A stretch of 64,000 bases of DNA from Diabrotica undecimpunctata (taxonomy: Eukaryota; Arthropoda; Insecta; Coleoptera; Chrysomelidae): NCBI RefSeq assembly GCF_040954645.1, contig NC_092803.1, forward strand, positions 121,353,961 through 121,417,960. Direction: 5' to 3'. Positions 32,561 through 43,976 of the stretch are shown piece after piece. The first letter of the stretch is position 1. Every line of letters begins with the position of its first letter. The notes below the pieces were generated by a model. That model worked only from the letters and a program-made list of their open reading frames with translations. It had not been told where the DNA came from and did not search any database. The translations under genes and the position numbers were made by a program.

Positions 32561-34283
32561 AAAATGAATATGTATAAAATTATCGGTAAAGTTAATAATA
32601 GTAGGCATATTAATAAACACAGACATGCAATATTGGCATAATTACTATAACTTTTTTGATCTATATCTTTATAAGACAGCACCCTAATATGGGCTTTTTA
32701 TAATTTCAGCATTTAATTTACTTTGTACCATTTGACCTGAACATGCTTTGCAAATTTTAGAAAGCGAAACCGGTCGTTTTTGAATAATAAAATTAAATTG
32801 ATTGTGAGTAAGTCTAATTTCGTCTAAAAAGACGAGAAAATAGTAGGAACATATTCTCATGCCCTCAAAATTTTAAACAAATCGTTCCACACTTCCACAT
32901 AAGATATGTGTCAATGTTTGTAGCATTGTTTGTCCTTCCTCAGTTAAAGTAAACTGTAGATCAAAAATTACTCGATATAAAAGGATGTTATCTTTTTAAT
33001 TCTATTTTGCATTAGAAGGCATCACTAACCTTCTTAAATCCCAAAAAGCAAATCACTTAACCTCCAAAAGTAAAATAAGCTTAATTGTTATAAATTGCTA
33101 TGACTGTATAATTACAACTTCAACCCGTTAATGTATTTCTATTAAAAAGAAGAGATAATTAAATATAATCAGATGTGTTTTCATTACAGGAAGTAAACAT
33201 TAACTTTCTATAAACATCATGACCAAAAGAATGAAAAATGCACTAACATAAATTTACGTACAGATCTTGATTATTAGGCAATAAAAAAATAATGTCTATT
33301 GTGTACGGATGATCAAATATATTCATGGGTCAATGTTTTTTTACATGGTCAAATACTTTCACTGACTTATTCCGCCAGTATCGTACTAAATCAAGAAAAT
33401 CTTTTGTTTTTCGTACATACAAGGTGTTAATTAATAAATGCGATAAACTTCAGAGGGTGATCCTATATGAAAAATTAATGACAGTTAGCTATATAAACAT
33501 ATGTCTATAAATGCTTGGTTTCCGATATACAGGGTGTTGAACTTTTTTTCAAACTGACGATTTATTTGTTGCTCTGAAACCAGTTGACATGTGCACATAA
33601 ATTTTGGTGAGTTTTAAAAAGTAATTATTGCACATATTTTGATATAAAACTCTTAAAATTTTTTACCTTCAACATGTTGCCTATGTGAGTCCTTTTAAAA
33701 TTAGGTAAAACGAATTAAGAATAAGACTTACTCACAAGAAAAGAAAAAAATAGAATAAGATTGGATCTTTGTTGTCTTGGTAAATATACCTTGGATTATT
33801 TGCACACCCAAACTAACATCATAAAGAAAGCATCTATCTTATTCTACCTTGTTACAGTGCTGTCTGTTCAAGATTAATAATTTCAATAAATAACACACAT
33901 TCTAAATATATCTCTTAAATAAATATTAAATACTTTTAAATACTAAAATATATTAATAATAAAAATAAATTAAATAAAAAACTTTTAAATAATATTACAT
34001 CACACTTAATTTTCAACAAACAAATTACATTAACTACATTCCTATCCTGGTTGTTAATATTACTCTTTCCTTCAATAACTTTCTCGTTACTCGTTAAATA
34101 CTTTCAGTAAAATTGATGATCACCTGTCACCAAATCACCATAAATGATTTTTAAACTATGTTTTCTACAACATTTATTAATAATACTTGTATCGGCATGT
34201 AAGTAAGACTATTTAATTTTCATTTTCGTTTAATTATTTGTTTCACTTATTTATTTAGTTAATTGTCAACGCCAAACGTCATT
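32561..34283. other. No gene recognised; a TACAGGGTGTTGAAC end at 33531
   Basis: AT-rich. ATACAGGGTGTTGAAC near 33530 resembles TIR ends of insect mariner-type elements and could be the left end of the transposase fragment at 34284-34568. I saw no matching partner. Confidence 0.4.
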
Positions 34284-34568
34284 TTAGAAATTACGAAGCT
34301 GATCAATTTGATGAAGAATCCATTGGCAAAAAGTAGGCGCGAAAAAAAAGTCTTTGCGTAGTAGATCTTGCACACGTTGGATATGAAGCGGATACAATTG
34401 ATATTCTTTAAGAATTTTATATATAGTAAAGTTGTGTACATTCAATATTTTTTCAATTTTTTGCCAAGCTGCGAATAGTCTAGTGTTCGAACCATGAACT
34501 GCTATTCTTACTCCTTTATGTGTTTTTTTTAATGAATTAGTGTAATAAGTAAAGATATCTCTTATCAT
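34284..34568 (-). pseudogene. Mariner-type transposase, HTH fragment
   Basis: The minus-strand ORF contains VHNFTIYKILKEYQLYPLHI followed by QRVQDLLRKDF and FCQWIL. This is the end of the second helix-turn-helix and linker (consensus H.QRVQ.L...D...R..FC.W). No DDE catalytic region follows, so it is a remnant. It differs from the DD41D family at 47024. Confidence 0.7.
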
Positions 34569-36835
34569 TTGAACGATTAAGTTTTTGTTACCTCATATTT
34601 GTTTTTAAAGACATTCAGTTTTAGCTTAAGATCCTATTTTGCAGCCAGAATGTCTATGGGCACCTTCATGGATTGCATTGTTCCAACTCTTAAAATTCCT
34701 AGAAATCGTCAGACCGCCGCGCCCGGGTTTTAGATATAACCTACAGATTAACTAAAGGCAATTTCTAGAACGATTATTCTAACTAATTCTAATTTATAAA
34801 GTTTTCTAAAAAAAAAACGCATAATTTTCATCTTAATAGAGTTTGGAAAAACACAAAAACAGATCAATTTTCAAATTTGTGTTTTTACATCTAATTTTTT
34901 TCTGTTATATTTATTGTTAAAGTCTTAACATATCACCATTTATCTCTCATTATTTTTTTTATAATTAATAATAAAAACACAAAAATATATTTTATTTATT
35001 TTCGATATATTTCAGCTCGAGTTTTTTGTTTCTTTCGGTTTTCACTTGATACGCCTGCTCAAACAGGTTGTTATTTGACCCACTTTATCTTTATTTTCAG
35101 TATCTAAACACGCGTTGATATTATGCTACCGTCAATTCTCTTCTTTTCAGTATAAAAGTAAAAAAAGTTTCATTTTTATGACCACAACTGATGAATGAAT
35201 GTTTTTTCGTAGCACCAACCGCTTACAAATTCGTTAGAAAAACAAGTTTAATGCCTATCAAGAATTGGCTCAGTAATGTTTATTTGTTTGCGGAATTCGT
35301 AAAAGGGCAATGAATCTTTTAGCTTTATTGTTTTACTATTATGCAGTTTCTTCGTAAATGTATAGAAGAAGCGGATTATTATAACCCACTGTTTGGAATA
35401 ATAAAGTTTATTAAATTCAGTTGGAAATTGGTGGGTCGCTCTTTCCTATTAAATGTAGGATTGGAGAGACATTAAAAGACCCCGTTAGCGGTTCTCGTAA
35501 CTTCGTTATGCAACTGAATGGCATCTTGACCATTTCTCTCGAATACAAGAGCTCTACGTAAATTTTCGTTCTCATATAGCAGAAAAATAAAAAGTTTTAG
35601 TTTTAGTTAAATAACAATAAATTTGTAACAAATATCTTTTGCAACAGTACAACGTAAAATAAAGTTCCTTTAAATTCATCAAGCAATATTATTACCACTT
35701 TAACTTAAAAAATTGTTTCGATGAAGAATTATTTAATCTAAGTCTACATATTTAGCCAGTTCCAACCTCTGGCTCGCTACTTGTGTTGTAGAAAGGAGAC
35801 AACTCACAACATTTATAGAATTTATCACGTCACCGACTTTTTTACATATATTATAATATTTACTATATTTAATTGAAGAAATGAATAGTCCTTTTAGAGA
35901 TAAATATAACGGTATAAGGTTTATCTATCCTTCTCGAATAACCCCATGAAATATTACAGGAATATGTAAAAATTGCATATAATTGCAAAATGTTTGCAAT
36001 TAAATGTCCTACAAGATAAAATTGATTGAAAATTGAAAAAATAATTAATATTTCAAAATTAGAACAAACCATTCAAAAAAGGGTCTACACCGAATGTTAT
36101 TTCAAAATATCTTTTACGTATTTAAAAGCTATATATAACCTTCAAACACTACATAAAAATTTCAGCACAGTCAATCCAGTAGTTTTGCAAAATAATTTTG
36201 CAATTTAAATTTTGGAAAAAAAGTTATTAATTTTCAAAATTATGCAGAGCTAACAAAAAAATTTTAAATACTTAAAATTTTTTTATGGATAGGGAAATTT
36301 TTAAATAACTACAATTTTTAAGCTAATAAATAAATAGAATATATTCTTTAATTTTCAATTAACATTTTTTTCCTAAATTTTTTTTTTGCCTTAGGTTCAA
36401 GACCTATTTAGCCAGACATTTGGGTGAATACTTAAAAACAATTAAATCCTACACTTCCTTTAGATTCATGACTATTTCCTACCCGTTCGTCATTCACTCA
36501 ATTTCCTAACCTTTCCATTGAAAACACTATTGGGTGACTATACAAAAAGGATTGAACAGGAATACACGCTTCACGCTAAGGTGCCCTTCATAGCGACTTT
36601 TTTTTTACACAAACAATACAGGCAACGGTTAAAGGTAAATGACATAAAAGGAAAGACAATGTGAAAAACAACAACTAACGTCCTACCATTTCGGGTTCAT
36701 ACAACACTGAAAAAAGCAGTTTAGATTTTCCGTTTGGTACGTTTGAAAAATTCCCATTCCAATAGAAGCAACGTTCTGCTGCAGTATGATTTTTTGTTGG
36801 GAGATGGCTTGAAATAAAATTTTTATGGCTTCTTG
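34569..36835. other. No gene recognised (2.3 kb)
   Basis: AT-rich throughout. A short GC-rich CCGCCGCGCCCGGG stretch near 34712 stands out, but there is no ORF with a family signature. Confidence 0.45.
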
Positions 36836-36839
36836 ATTA

Positions 36840-38240
36840 TACCGACATTGAAACATCTAGTGGTTAAGGTCGTCATAACTGCCATTACATTCACATATAT
36901 TAGTTTCGGAAAGTTTTATTTTATATAGGTAAGCGTTTACTGTAGCATGTCCAAAAAGGCATCTAACACACATAGTATGAATTTTCCGAGAGATGGGGTT
37001 TCTGTCATTTGAGGGAGTAGATGGAAGAGTTGGATATATACTGCAGTATGTATTTTTGCAACTGTTAGTAAAGGATTGCGGTGAAGATAAAACTAAATTC
37101 CATTTGGGCAACTTGTTGTATTCTCTACCCACTTAAGTAGCGTCTTTAGCCAAATGGTCTACTTTTTCATTGCCTGGAATATTAGAGTTACCTTTAACCC
37201 ATACAAAGTTAACAATTCTTTTTAGATAAGTCAAGATCCTTAGCTTTTAAAGCGCATCTACAATTATTCTGTTGGTATATATGTGTCTAGAGAAGTGTCT
37301 TAATGCGGGGAGGATGGACTGTGAGTCAGATAAAACTATATATCGTTCGAAATATAATGTGCTATTAATTATCCAACCCAACGCCTTGACAATGGCTACC
37401 AATTCAGCTGTAAATATTGAGCAATCTGATTTTAATTTGTATTGAAAATAATCTTGAATATTGTCTATGTAAATGGCACAGCCAACACCAGCAGGCGATT
37501 TTGAGCCATCGGTATAAATTTTACAAAAATGGTTACAGTCTTCCAGCTTGTTCTGTACTATTAAATCTTCGTGAACAATTGAAATAGATGAAGGAATTAC
37601 TTCAGCAGGTTTATATTCATATAGTATGTCATAATTGGAGTCAAAGAATGGCATCCCTTCTCCATTGAATTTATATTGTGATAAATTGGAAAAAACAACA
37701 GCCCGAGTTGGAGAGTTTTTACTTGCTCACCATTTGTTTGTTAGGTTTTCAACAGAAATACAAGATATTTTTTGTAATAAGCTGTTTTGATTATAAAACT
37801 ATCATTTAAGAATAAATTTTTCTGCCAAAAATAGACGTCTTAATTGTAAAGGTGGCTCGTTACATTCTGCCAAAAAGACTGGTGTGGGAGTAGATTTGAG
37901 AGCTCCTAGGACTAACCTTAAAGCTTTGAATTGTATTCGATCCAATTTAATCAAACGAAATTTTGTTGCTGATCCATAGAAAAAGCTTCCATAGTCCAAA
38001 ATTGATCTGGTATATGGTCTGTAAAATAATAAGTTTATTTTCGGGTCTGCTCCCCAATCGTATCGATTAACGGCCTTAAGGATATTAAGGCTTTTTTCAC
38101 ATTTGGAAATACAGTTATTAATATGCTCGTTCCAGGTTAATTTTCAATCCAAGGTAACACCTAGGTATGTAAAACTGTTATATACAGGAATTTTCACCTG
38201 GGAGAATTTTAACGTACTAACTTTTGGTAACCTGTCTCGA
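36840..38240 (-). pseudogene. I-clade LINE: RT C-terminus and RNase H
   Basis: Read leftward: YLGVTLD...LTWNEHINNC, then 'LDYGSFFYGSATKFR'-like sequence (ORF 37802-37999, MDYGSFFYGSATKFR, 'IQFKALRLVLGALKSTPTP', CNEPPLQLRRLFLAEKF). Next is a complete RNase H core (ORF 37247-37654) with YTDGSK, CSIFTAELVAI, LSDSQSIL and, past a stop, NEKVDHLAKDAT, giving the catalytic Asp-Glu-Asp-Asp set. It ends with a cysteine-containing tail (ORF 36857-37132, 'VRCLFGHATVNAYLYKIKL', CECNGSYDDLNH). Presence of RNase H places it in the I group of LINEs. The RT core is missing. Confidence 0.82.
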
Positions 38241-38244
38241 TACA

Positions 38245-39195
38245 TGTGTCTCGAAATTTATATCGAAAGTTTAGCGAAAGATTAGTCAATTAGTTCCAAA
38301 GTTATGATCGATCGAAAATAGTATGAAGCTTTGAGGTCTGTTTTTAAACAAATACCTTCGTTTTTACCTTTATTTTTCTTTTTCTTTTATGCAACCTAGT
38401 TAATGTTTATGATTTAAAGTGTAAAAAGAAAATACTACACGCATAGTCTAAAACAATCCTTCGTAAACAGGTTCGTTAAGATATTGTACACCATTAGAAA
38501 TCACAGATGTGACAAGATTCCTTCTTAATTTTTGGACGGTGAAGATATTTTTTCTAAATATCTCATTTAACTTGCGTGTCTTATGGGTAGTTATGGCCAA
38601 AATAATTGACGAATATTTATAAAAATGGTTCCACTATTGTGAAATCTGGTTCACTTTTATCTTTCTCCAAGACTATGTTAAACAATTTTTACCTAACGTC
38701 TAAACTATACAATTTTTAATTTAATTTTAGATTTAATCCACCTCTGTACGAATAGTGATCTGGAAATGGAAGAATCCTCAACCTTCCCAATGTTTTTAAA
38801 CCTCAAGCGGTAATTGCGATACGTTTTTTTAAAACGATATATGAAATCCTTGAAACTGTAACATTTCATTGTAATATTTTCTGTTTAAAACTTTAATTAA
38901 TAATAAATTTACGAGACGAGTGTTTGGTGTTGAAACGCCTTCATACCTATAAGTATTTGGTTTACATCTTAACCTTTTAATATTATTTCTCAGACTCAGA
39001 TCTTCCTATGTTAATGGCAGATGTATAAAAAAATACTAAATAAAAAACTAATGTTTCTAACTAATTGTTTTTGACATTATAAGTCTTAATAATCTTTATT
39101 AGGTATTTCTGAAAACACATAAAATGAACAATAAAATATAATATGCAAGAGAACATAAAGTCGAATTTAATTGAAAATGAGTTTTTTTTTAATTA
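38245..39195. other. No gene recognised
   Basis: AT-rich DNA without ORFs longer than about 60 codons. Confidence 0.45.
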
Positions 39196-39404
39196 TGGTT
39201 TGTTTTTTAACTAGGAGGAGTAAACTAAAAAAAAAAACAGATTTACACCTAAGAAAGTTACTAGAAAAGTCACCAAATACGTCTTCTTTCTTGGTTAATT
39301 ATCTCGGCTTTGCGGTAATCCACTAATCAGTAGCGGACGTCGCACACGTCGATTCTAACCTAAGTTTGTTTATGTTTTAATAATAATTTTTTCCAATTCA
39401 CTTT

Positions 39405-39407
<3 letters not shown>

Positions 39408-39460
<53 letters not shown>
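39408..39460. repeat. (TA)n microsatellite flanked by a short direct repeat
   Basis: A pure TA run. TTTTAATAATAA occurs on both sides (about 39374 and 39463), suggesting slippage or a small duplication. Confidence 0.85.
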
Positions 39461-39465
<5 letters not shown>

Positions 39466-39784
39466 TTAATAATAACAACAAAAAATTGTTGGATTGTTAT
39501 GAAGAAGTTGAAGAATTTTTAGAGTTTATTTATCACATTGTAGAAGAAAATCGTCCGGAATGTATACGAAAGCAATATATTCGTGTTAAAATTATACTTA
39601 AAACTCCATGTAATTTTATAATATTTCATCAGCGCATTACCTTAACAACAAATATTGTATGCTACTTTATAGGAATATAATCAGTTTATATGGGCGGTTG
39701 TTAATTTCACTTAAATTTTATTTATCGTGGACATTTCATTCTTCAAAAAAAAATCGGTTGCCTGTAAAGTCGGTTTTACGGGCG

Positions 39785-40400
39785 AAGATTTTACGTGACA
39801 ACGTCTTTTTCTCGGTAGAATATTTATTGATATGAATATTATTAAATTGCACAATAGGAACAAGGAATTGAATAAAAATAAGAATTGCACAAATTTTAAC
39901 TATAGAAATATATTTTGTTTACTAAAACATTGTACATGTAAACTCAGTTTCTCAACTTTTGTGTCAATCTAACAATTAATCAATCAATTATAGTTTACGA
40001 TAATGAAATATTAGTGTACAATTATTTACCTTTATTGTTGTAGTTGTTGTAAATGACGAATCTAAGCACTCCACATTTTCACTACAGACACAGCTGACGA
40101 TACTTTAACCACACGTGTGAACTTGTATTATGACGCTTTCTCGGTTTTCCAACGCCAAGAACGCTCGAGAAAGACATAGACACAAGCACGCACCGATTCA
40201 ACGCGCCTAATTCTCTAGTGCTGCGCGCGCAGCGGACCGATCATGTTTGAGTGGGAGAGAGACGCAAGGCATTCGCCGGTCCGGCGGGCCTCTCTCTCGT
40301 TCGGTGACTCATCGTAACAGACGTGAGCGGGCGTTACACTTTTTCATGAGTGACTCCGAGCCACAACCTAATTTAAGACGTTGTCACGTCAAAAAAATCT
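39785..40400. mobile_element. Probable non-autonomous element with ACGTGACAACGTCT inverted ends
   Basis: ACGTGACAACGTCT at about 39793-39806 is repeated inverted as AGACGTTGTCACGT at about 40376-40389. The interior changes from AT-rich to a notably GC-rich right third (40140-40330, with GCGCGCGCAGCGG and CCGGTCCGGCGGGCC). No ORF with a recognisable product. It sits inside the Tc1/mariner-type element. Confidence 0.55.
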
Positions 40401-40435
40401 GTGTACTATCTGTCGTACAGATGTTTTAACTCTTT

Positions 40436-40790
40436 AATCGTATGTTGCAAGGATAGAAGGTCGACTGCCAATATTTTTAGGTCTTCTTACTGTTCCAGTC
40501 TGCTTATATTCCTTCATTGTTTTGTAAATAGTTGAATTCGCAACACCTAAAATTAGCACATTACTTTAGTAAGACTTGATTTTAACAATAACTATTCTGC
40601 AAAACTAACCTGTTGCCTGTTTTATTTTTGCTACCAAGCCTGTTATTTTTATTTCAGGATTATCAGTTTTTATTTGTTTGTACATGTTTATAATGCATTG
40701 TTTTTCATTTGATGATAAATGACCCAAATCTACTCAGCGTTTTTTAGGTGGAATAGGATAATTACCACTAGTAATTGGCATTGAATCCAT
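40436..40790 (-). pseudogene. Transposase N-terminus with a 63-bp intron
   Basis: Exon 1 (40610-40790) starts at an ATG and reads MDSMPITSGNYPIPPKKR, stop, VDLGHLSSNEKQCIINMYKQ, ending QATG at a GT donor. A 63-bp intron (40547-40609) ends in TTTTAG. Exon 2 (40436-40546) continues GVANSTIYKTMKEYKQTG, then TVRRPKNIGSRP. This is the helix-turn-helix start of a transposase family common in beetles. An in-frame TGA after PPKKR inactivates it and the DDE half is absent. Confidence 0.7.
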
Positions 40791-41300
40791 ATTGTTATGT
40801 TAATATCACTAATACGTGGCTCAATAGTTCTAAAAAGAACTGTTTTTTATATAAATGCAAGCGAAAAATCTAAAAATTAAAAGAATAACGCAGAAAATAC
40901 AAAAAATCGTCGATATAAATTTTGAATTTTAAAATTTCATAAATTTCATTAGTGTCAAAATGTCATAATTTAGCGGAGTAAACTTGCCTGCGGTTGGACC
41001 TATTACAAACAAGCATTACGGCGCGGTAAATTAGAATTACTCCTCCTGGTTAAAAAACAAACCATAGTTTATTGTGTCTCAACTACAAGGTTATTGACAC
41101 TGGGTCAATTTTGTTACTATACACTTTACAATACATTAGGTATAATTTATAATAAAGAGAATATGTGAAAGAGAAAGTAATAAAAAATAATACACTAACT
41201 ATTGTAATACAAGTTCGTTTCTCGAATGAAATCTAGTACATTCTGAACAAGTTCGAATTGGCTAAGGATAACTGTATAGAGTATTTTTTTGTTCTTGCTC

Positions 41301-41490
41301 TTATTTGACACACTTTGTAAGAGTATGCTGAACGGTTAATGATTCATGCGTCAGCCGTGTGTGACCAGTTCTTAGCCTGCGAACGATTAATTTGTCTCTT
41401 CTACTTAAGTTAGGTAGCTGAAAGGTTTCGATGGTAAGTTGTATTTTGTGTACTTTCAAGGTTGAATTCTTCCATTGGTTTTGCCATAAT
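41301..41490 (-). pseudogene. I/Jockey-group LINE C-terminal fragment
   Basis: The ORF end reads LSRRDKLIVRRLRTGHTRLT, then HESLTVQHTLTKC. This is the (R)RLR.GHT.LTH...LTV.H.L..C tail that follows RNase H in such LINEs. The first zinc cysteine pair is deleted. Confidence 0.7.
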
Positions 41491-41524
41491 TGGATATATG
41501 AGATGGAAAAAGGTAAGTGATATG

Positions 41525-41755
41525 GAGTTGGACAGAAAGCTTTCAATAAAACTAAAGGGCAAATTCTATAAAACTGATATACAATCAACTATAATGTACG
41601 GCTCTTAATGTTGGTCATCTAAAAAGAAAGAAGAACAACGAATTCGCATTATGCAATTGAGAATGTTTAGATAGGCTCCCGAGGTGATCACAAAGAATAC
41701 CATTAGAAATGTATTTATGATGGGAACTCTAGGTGTTGCATTGTCATCGAATGCG
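41525..41755 (+). pseudogene. LINE C-terminal fragment
   Basis: The frame reads LKGKFYKTDIQSTIMYGS, then KKKEEQRIRIMQLRMFR and RNVFMMGTLGVA. This is the same tail architecture as other RTE/CR1-type LINEs here but a distinct subfamily. Two stops interrupt it. Confidence 0.75.
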
Positions 41756-42090
41756 ATAGTCTGTGGACAAGTACGCATTTCGATGCGCATCGCCCCGCCT
41801 CGAATTTTCCCATTGGCTCTTGACCTGGAAATCCCTATTTATCGCTCGAACAGCGCATATAAATATTGGCGATTTTCAGGTCAGCCAGGTCAGTCCCTCA
41901 CGGGCTCTCCGAGAGCTTAGTGCTCTCGGGGCTCTACTTCCTGCATTTATTTTTCATACTCTGTGGCTGAGAATTGTTTCAACTTAACTTGGTGTTTTAT
42001 TTCGACGAAGAAATTGTCATGTAAGAAATATCTTGCCTTTTTCAAAGCAAGACACCGAAGATAAATATTTTCCAAGTCCATAACCCGAAA
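41756..42090 (+). promoter_or_regulatory. Candidate promoter or LTR upstream of a short ORF
   Basis: A moderately GC-rich block contains a TATA-like CATATAAATATTGG (about 41857-41870), followed about 28 bp later by CAGTCCCTCACGGGC and then a transcribed-leader-like stretch to an ATG at 42091. It resembles an LTR U3-R-U5 or an element promoter. No second copy is visible, so the identity is uncertain. Confidence 0.35.
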
Positions 42091-42177
42091 ATGGACTTAA
42101 GTAGAGAAGCTCTCGACAGTATATTCGAAGCCCTCTACAGAGCACCCGGGGATATCAGAAGGTGGTTAGACCCTTAA
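42091..42177 (+). pseudogene. Short ORF, possible start of a Gag-like protein
   Basis: 28 codons: MDLSREALDSIFEALYRAPG, then DIRRWLDP and stop. It is helical in character and is preceded by a promoter-like block. I do not recognise it. It could be the truncated start of a retroelement Gag. Confidence 0.25.
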
Positions 42178-42559
42178 TTGTTCCCCCGAGGTGACAGCAC
42201 CAACTGGTGCAAAAGTGAAAACAACATAAATTAACATGGTTCGCGCACGTTCAACGCCAAAATGATAATCACCCAATATGGTTTGTAAAGAGGATATAGG
42301 AGGTGTTGCAAAGAACCCTAATTTAGTTCCCCAGCTGAGATGTCAGTGCACTTCACTTTTGCATTTACATATATATCATTTAGATAATTCCCAGTGCAAA
42401 AACAGCCCAAGCCACTTTGAGCCACTTTTGCATTTGCATTTAATCTGTAATTCAGAATAAGTTGTATTTGAAAGTTTACAGTGTTTACAAGTGCGGCAAT
42501 CAGTAAGACGTTTTTCGTGTCAAGTTTACTTAGAATGGTTTCTGAGGATGAATATTACT
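42178..42559. other. No gene recognised
   Basis: AT-rich with one 60-codon ORF of no recognisable family. Confidence 0.4.
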
Positions 42560-43040
42560 CAGGTAATTAATGAATACCTAAATGTAAAAGAAAATGTAGT
42601 TCCAGCGAAAAAATTCGATCCATAAGAATATTCTTGTTCTAAAAATGTCATCTCAACTTTTCAAATGGACGCTGCGAAACTAAATTAAAAATTTTTTATG
42701 CTTTAGAATCTTAAAATTTAAAAACAGCCTACATTTTTGGACAAGTACCAGTTCTTACAAAAGAACGTTCGTATTTAATATTATGAAAAAGAAAAATACA
42801 AGACAATACTTCTTATCAGAGGAAAATGCACAAGAGCATAAGATTTGCAAGCAGTTGTTTAAAATTCATTGGGGGTTTCTGAGGAAGAATAACTAGTTCA
42901 CTTATATCAAGAAAATCTGAAATCCCTTCGTGACAAAGTAACGCAAGGTCAGCAAATAAAACTTATACTTTAAAAAGTGGCGAAGTTAAAGATTGCAACA
43001 ACAGGTTTTCGGTTTATGAATCTCATTATTCTAGATCAAA
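42560..43040 (+). pseudogene. 5' portion of a multi-copy arthropod gene, split by a LINE
   Basis: Frame-shifting translation gives NVVPAKKFDP, 'CSKNVISTFQMDAAKLN', 'FLDKYQFLQKNVRI', 'RQYFLSEENAQEHKICKQLF' and LGVSEEE. I recognise these as the N-terminal region of a large multi-copy protein family in arthropod genomes (cysteine-rich start, then a Q/K-rich 'CKQLF' block), probably dispersed by mobile DNA. Its function is unknown to me. The family's later part appears at 45755-46217, on the other side of the LINE. Confidence 0.6.
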
Positions 43041-43059
43041 ATTCTCGAATAGAAAGAAT

Positions 43060-43976
43060 ATGACTCTTCCACGGAACTATTTTTTCAGAACCTGTTAAAT
43101 TTGTTAGACAACCTGTCCAATAAAAGCAGAAAGATTCTATGCGGTGACTTGAATATTAATTACGCTGTTGCTTGTGCTACCCAATTATCCTTGGTCAATA
43201 TATTCGAATTGTATGGTTTCTCAATGCCCGTTAATTCTCCTATAAGAATTACTAAAACATCTACCATAATTAATTATATTGTCTCAGATTTCTCACCCCT
43301 TGGTGTACGTTTTACAATTAATAATGCAGGACAGTCTGATTATGAAGCACTACATACCAAGTTAATCACTCTTAACAAACAATCGTCGAAAACTCAACGT
43401 TTAGGTAGGATTTTTTCCTCTCAGAACTTTCGTAAATTCCAAAATTTATGCTTGACTTCTGGGTGGCAATTTTCCCCTGTGGACGTGGACTATAATTTCA
43501 GTGATTTTTTAGATAAGCTTGTCTGTATTTTCAATAAGGCATTTCCTTTAATTACAATTAAGTCAAAACATCACAAACCCTGGACTGCCAAAGGTATCCG
43601 CATATCAGCCAAGAATATTCGTTCACTACTGTACATTAAGAAATTTACTACCAATGTCTTTGTCACTGAATATATCCCCAAGTACAGAGGAACCTGTCTA
43701 AAACTTATCAAAACAGCTAAAAAAATGTACTATGAGAATCGTCTGGGAAGCTCTAAATCTCTTGCAAGGAAAACTTGGCCCATAATAAACGATTTTCGAA
43801 ATAAAACTAAGACAGCTCAAACATTTTCCCTTCCAAACCCCGAAAATCTAAATAAATACTTCGTTAATGTGAGTAAAAATATAACATCAGCTATTTTGCC
43901 ACACACAACAAGATCCTATTTCCTATCTCCCCAATTTAAAAAAGGTCTCGAATTCATTCTTTATAAGAACAGTTGA
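43060..43976 (+). pseudogene. CR1/Jockey-type LINE: endonuclease C-terminus and linker
   Basis: The ORF from 43101 (291 codons) begins within the endonuclease (ILCGDLNINYAVA, 'YGFSMPVNSPIRIT', SDYEALHTKL, where the usual SDH is SDY). It continues through the linker (HHKPWTAKGIRISAKNIRSL, 'TWPIINDFRNKT') to the region just ahead of RT. The catalytic N-terminal half of the endonuclease is missing, so the copy is 5'-truncated near 43060. Confidence 0.82.

Larger units (their letters stand above)
39196..41064. mobile_element. Tc1/mariner-type element, TIR TGGTTTGTTTTTTAAC, TA target
   Basis: The left end TGGTTTGTTTTTTAACTAGG (39196-39215, continuing AGGAGTAA) matches the reverse complement of the right end at about 41037-41064, with one substitution. 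Both ends are flanked by TA (39194-39195 and 41065-41066). Inside, on the minus strand, is the N-terminal part of a transposase with an intron (40436-40790). Other repeats (39408-39460, 39785-40400) occupy the rest, so the element is internally rearranged. Confidence 0.82.

Noticed and set aside
34700..34760. GC-rich CCGCCGCGCCCGGG patch as a CpG-island promoter
   Set aside because: It is only about 15 bp, with no TATA, initiator or downstream ORF.
39486..39680. Plus-strand ORF beginning MLDCYEEVEEFLEFIYHIVE, slightly like a Harbinger transposase N-terminus
   Set aside because: The resemblance is limited to an acidic helical stretch. No later transposase motif follows and no matching TIR or TWA duplication is seen.
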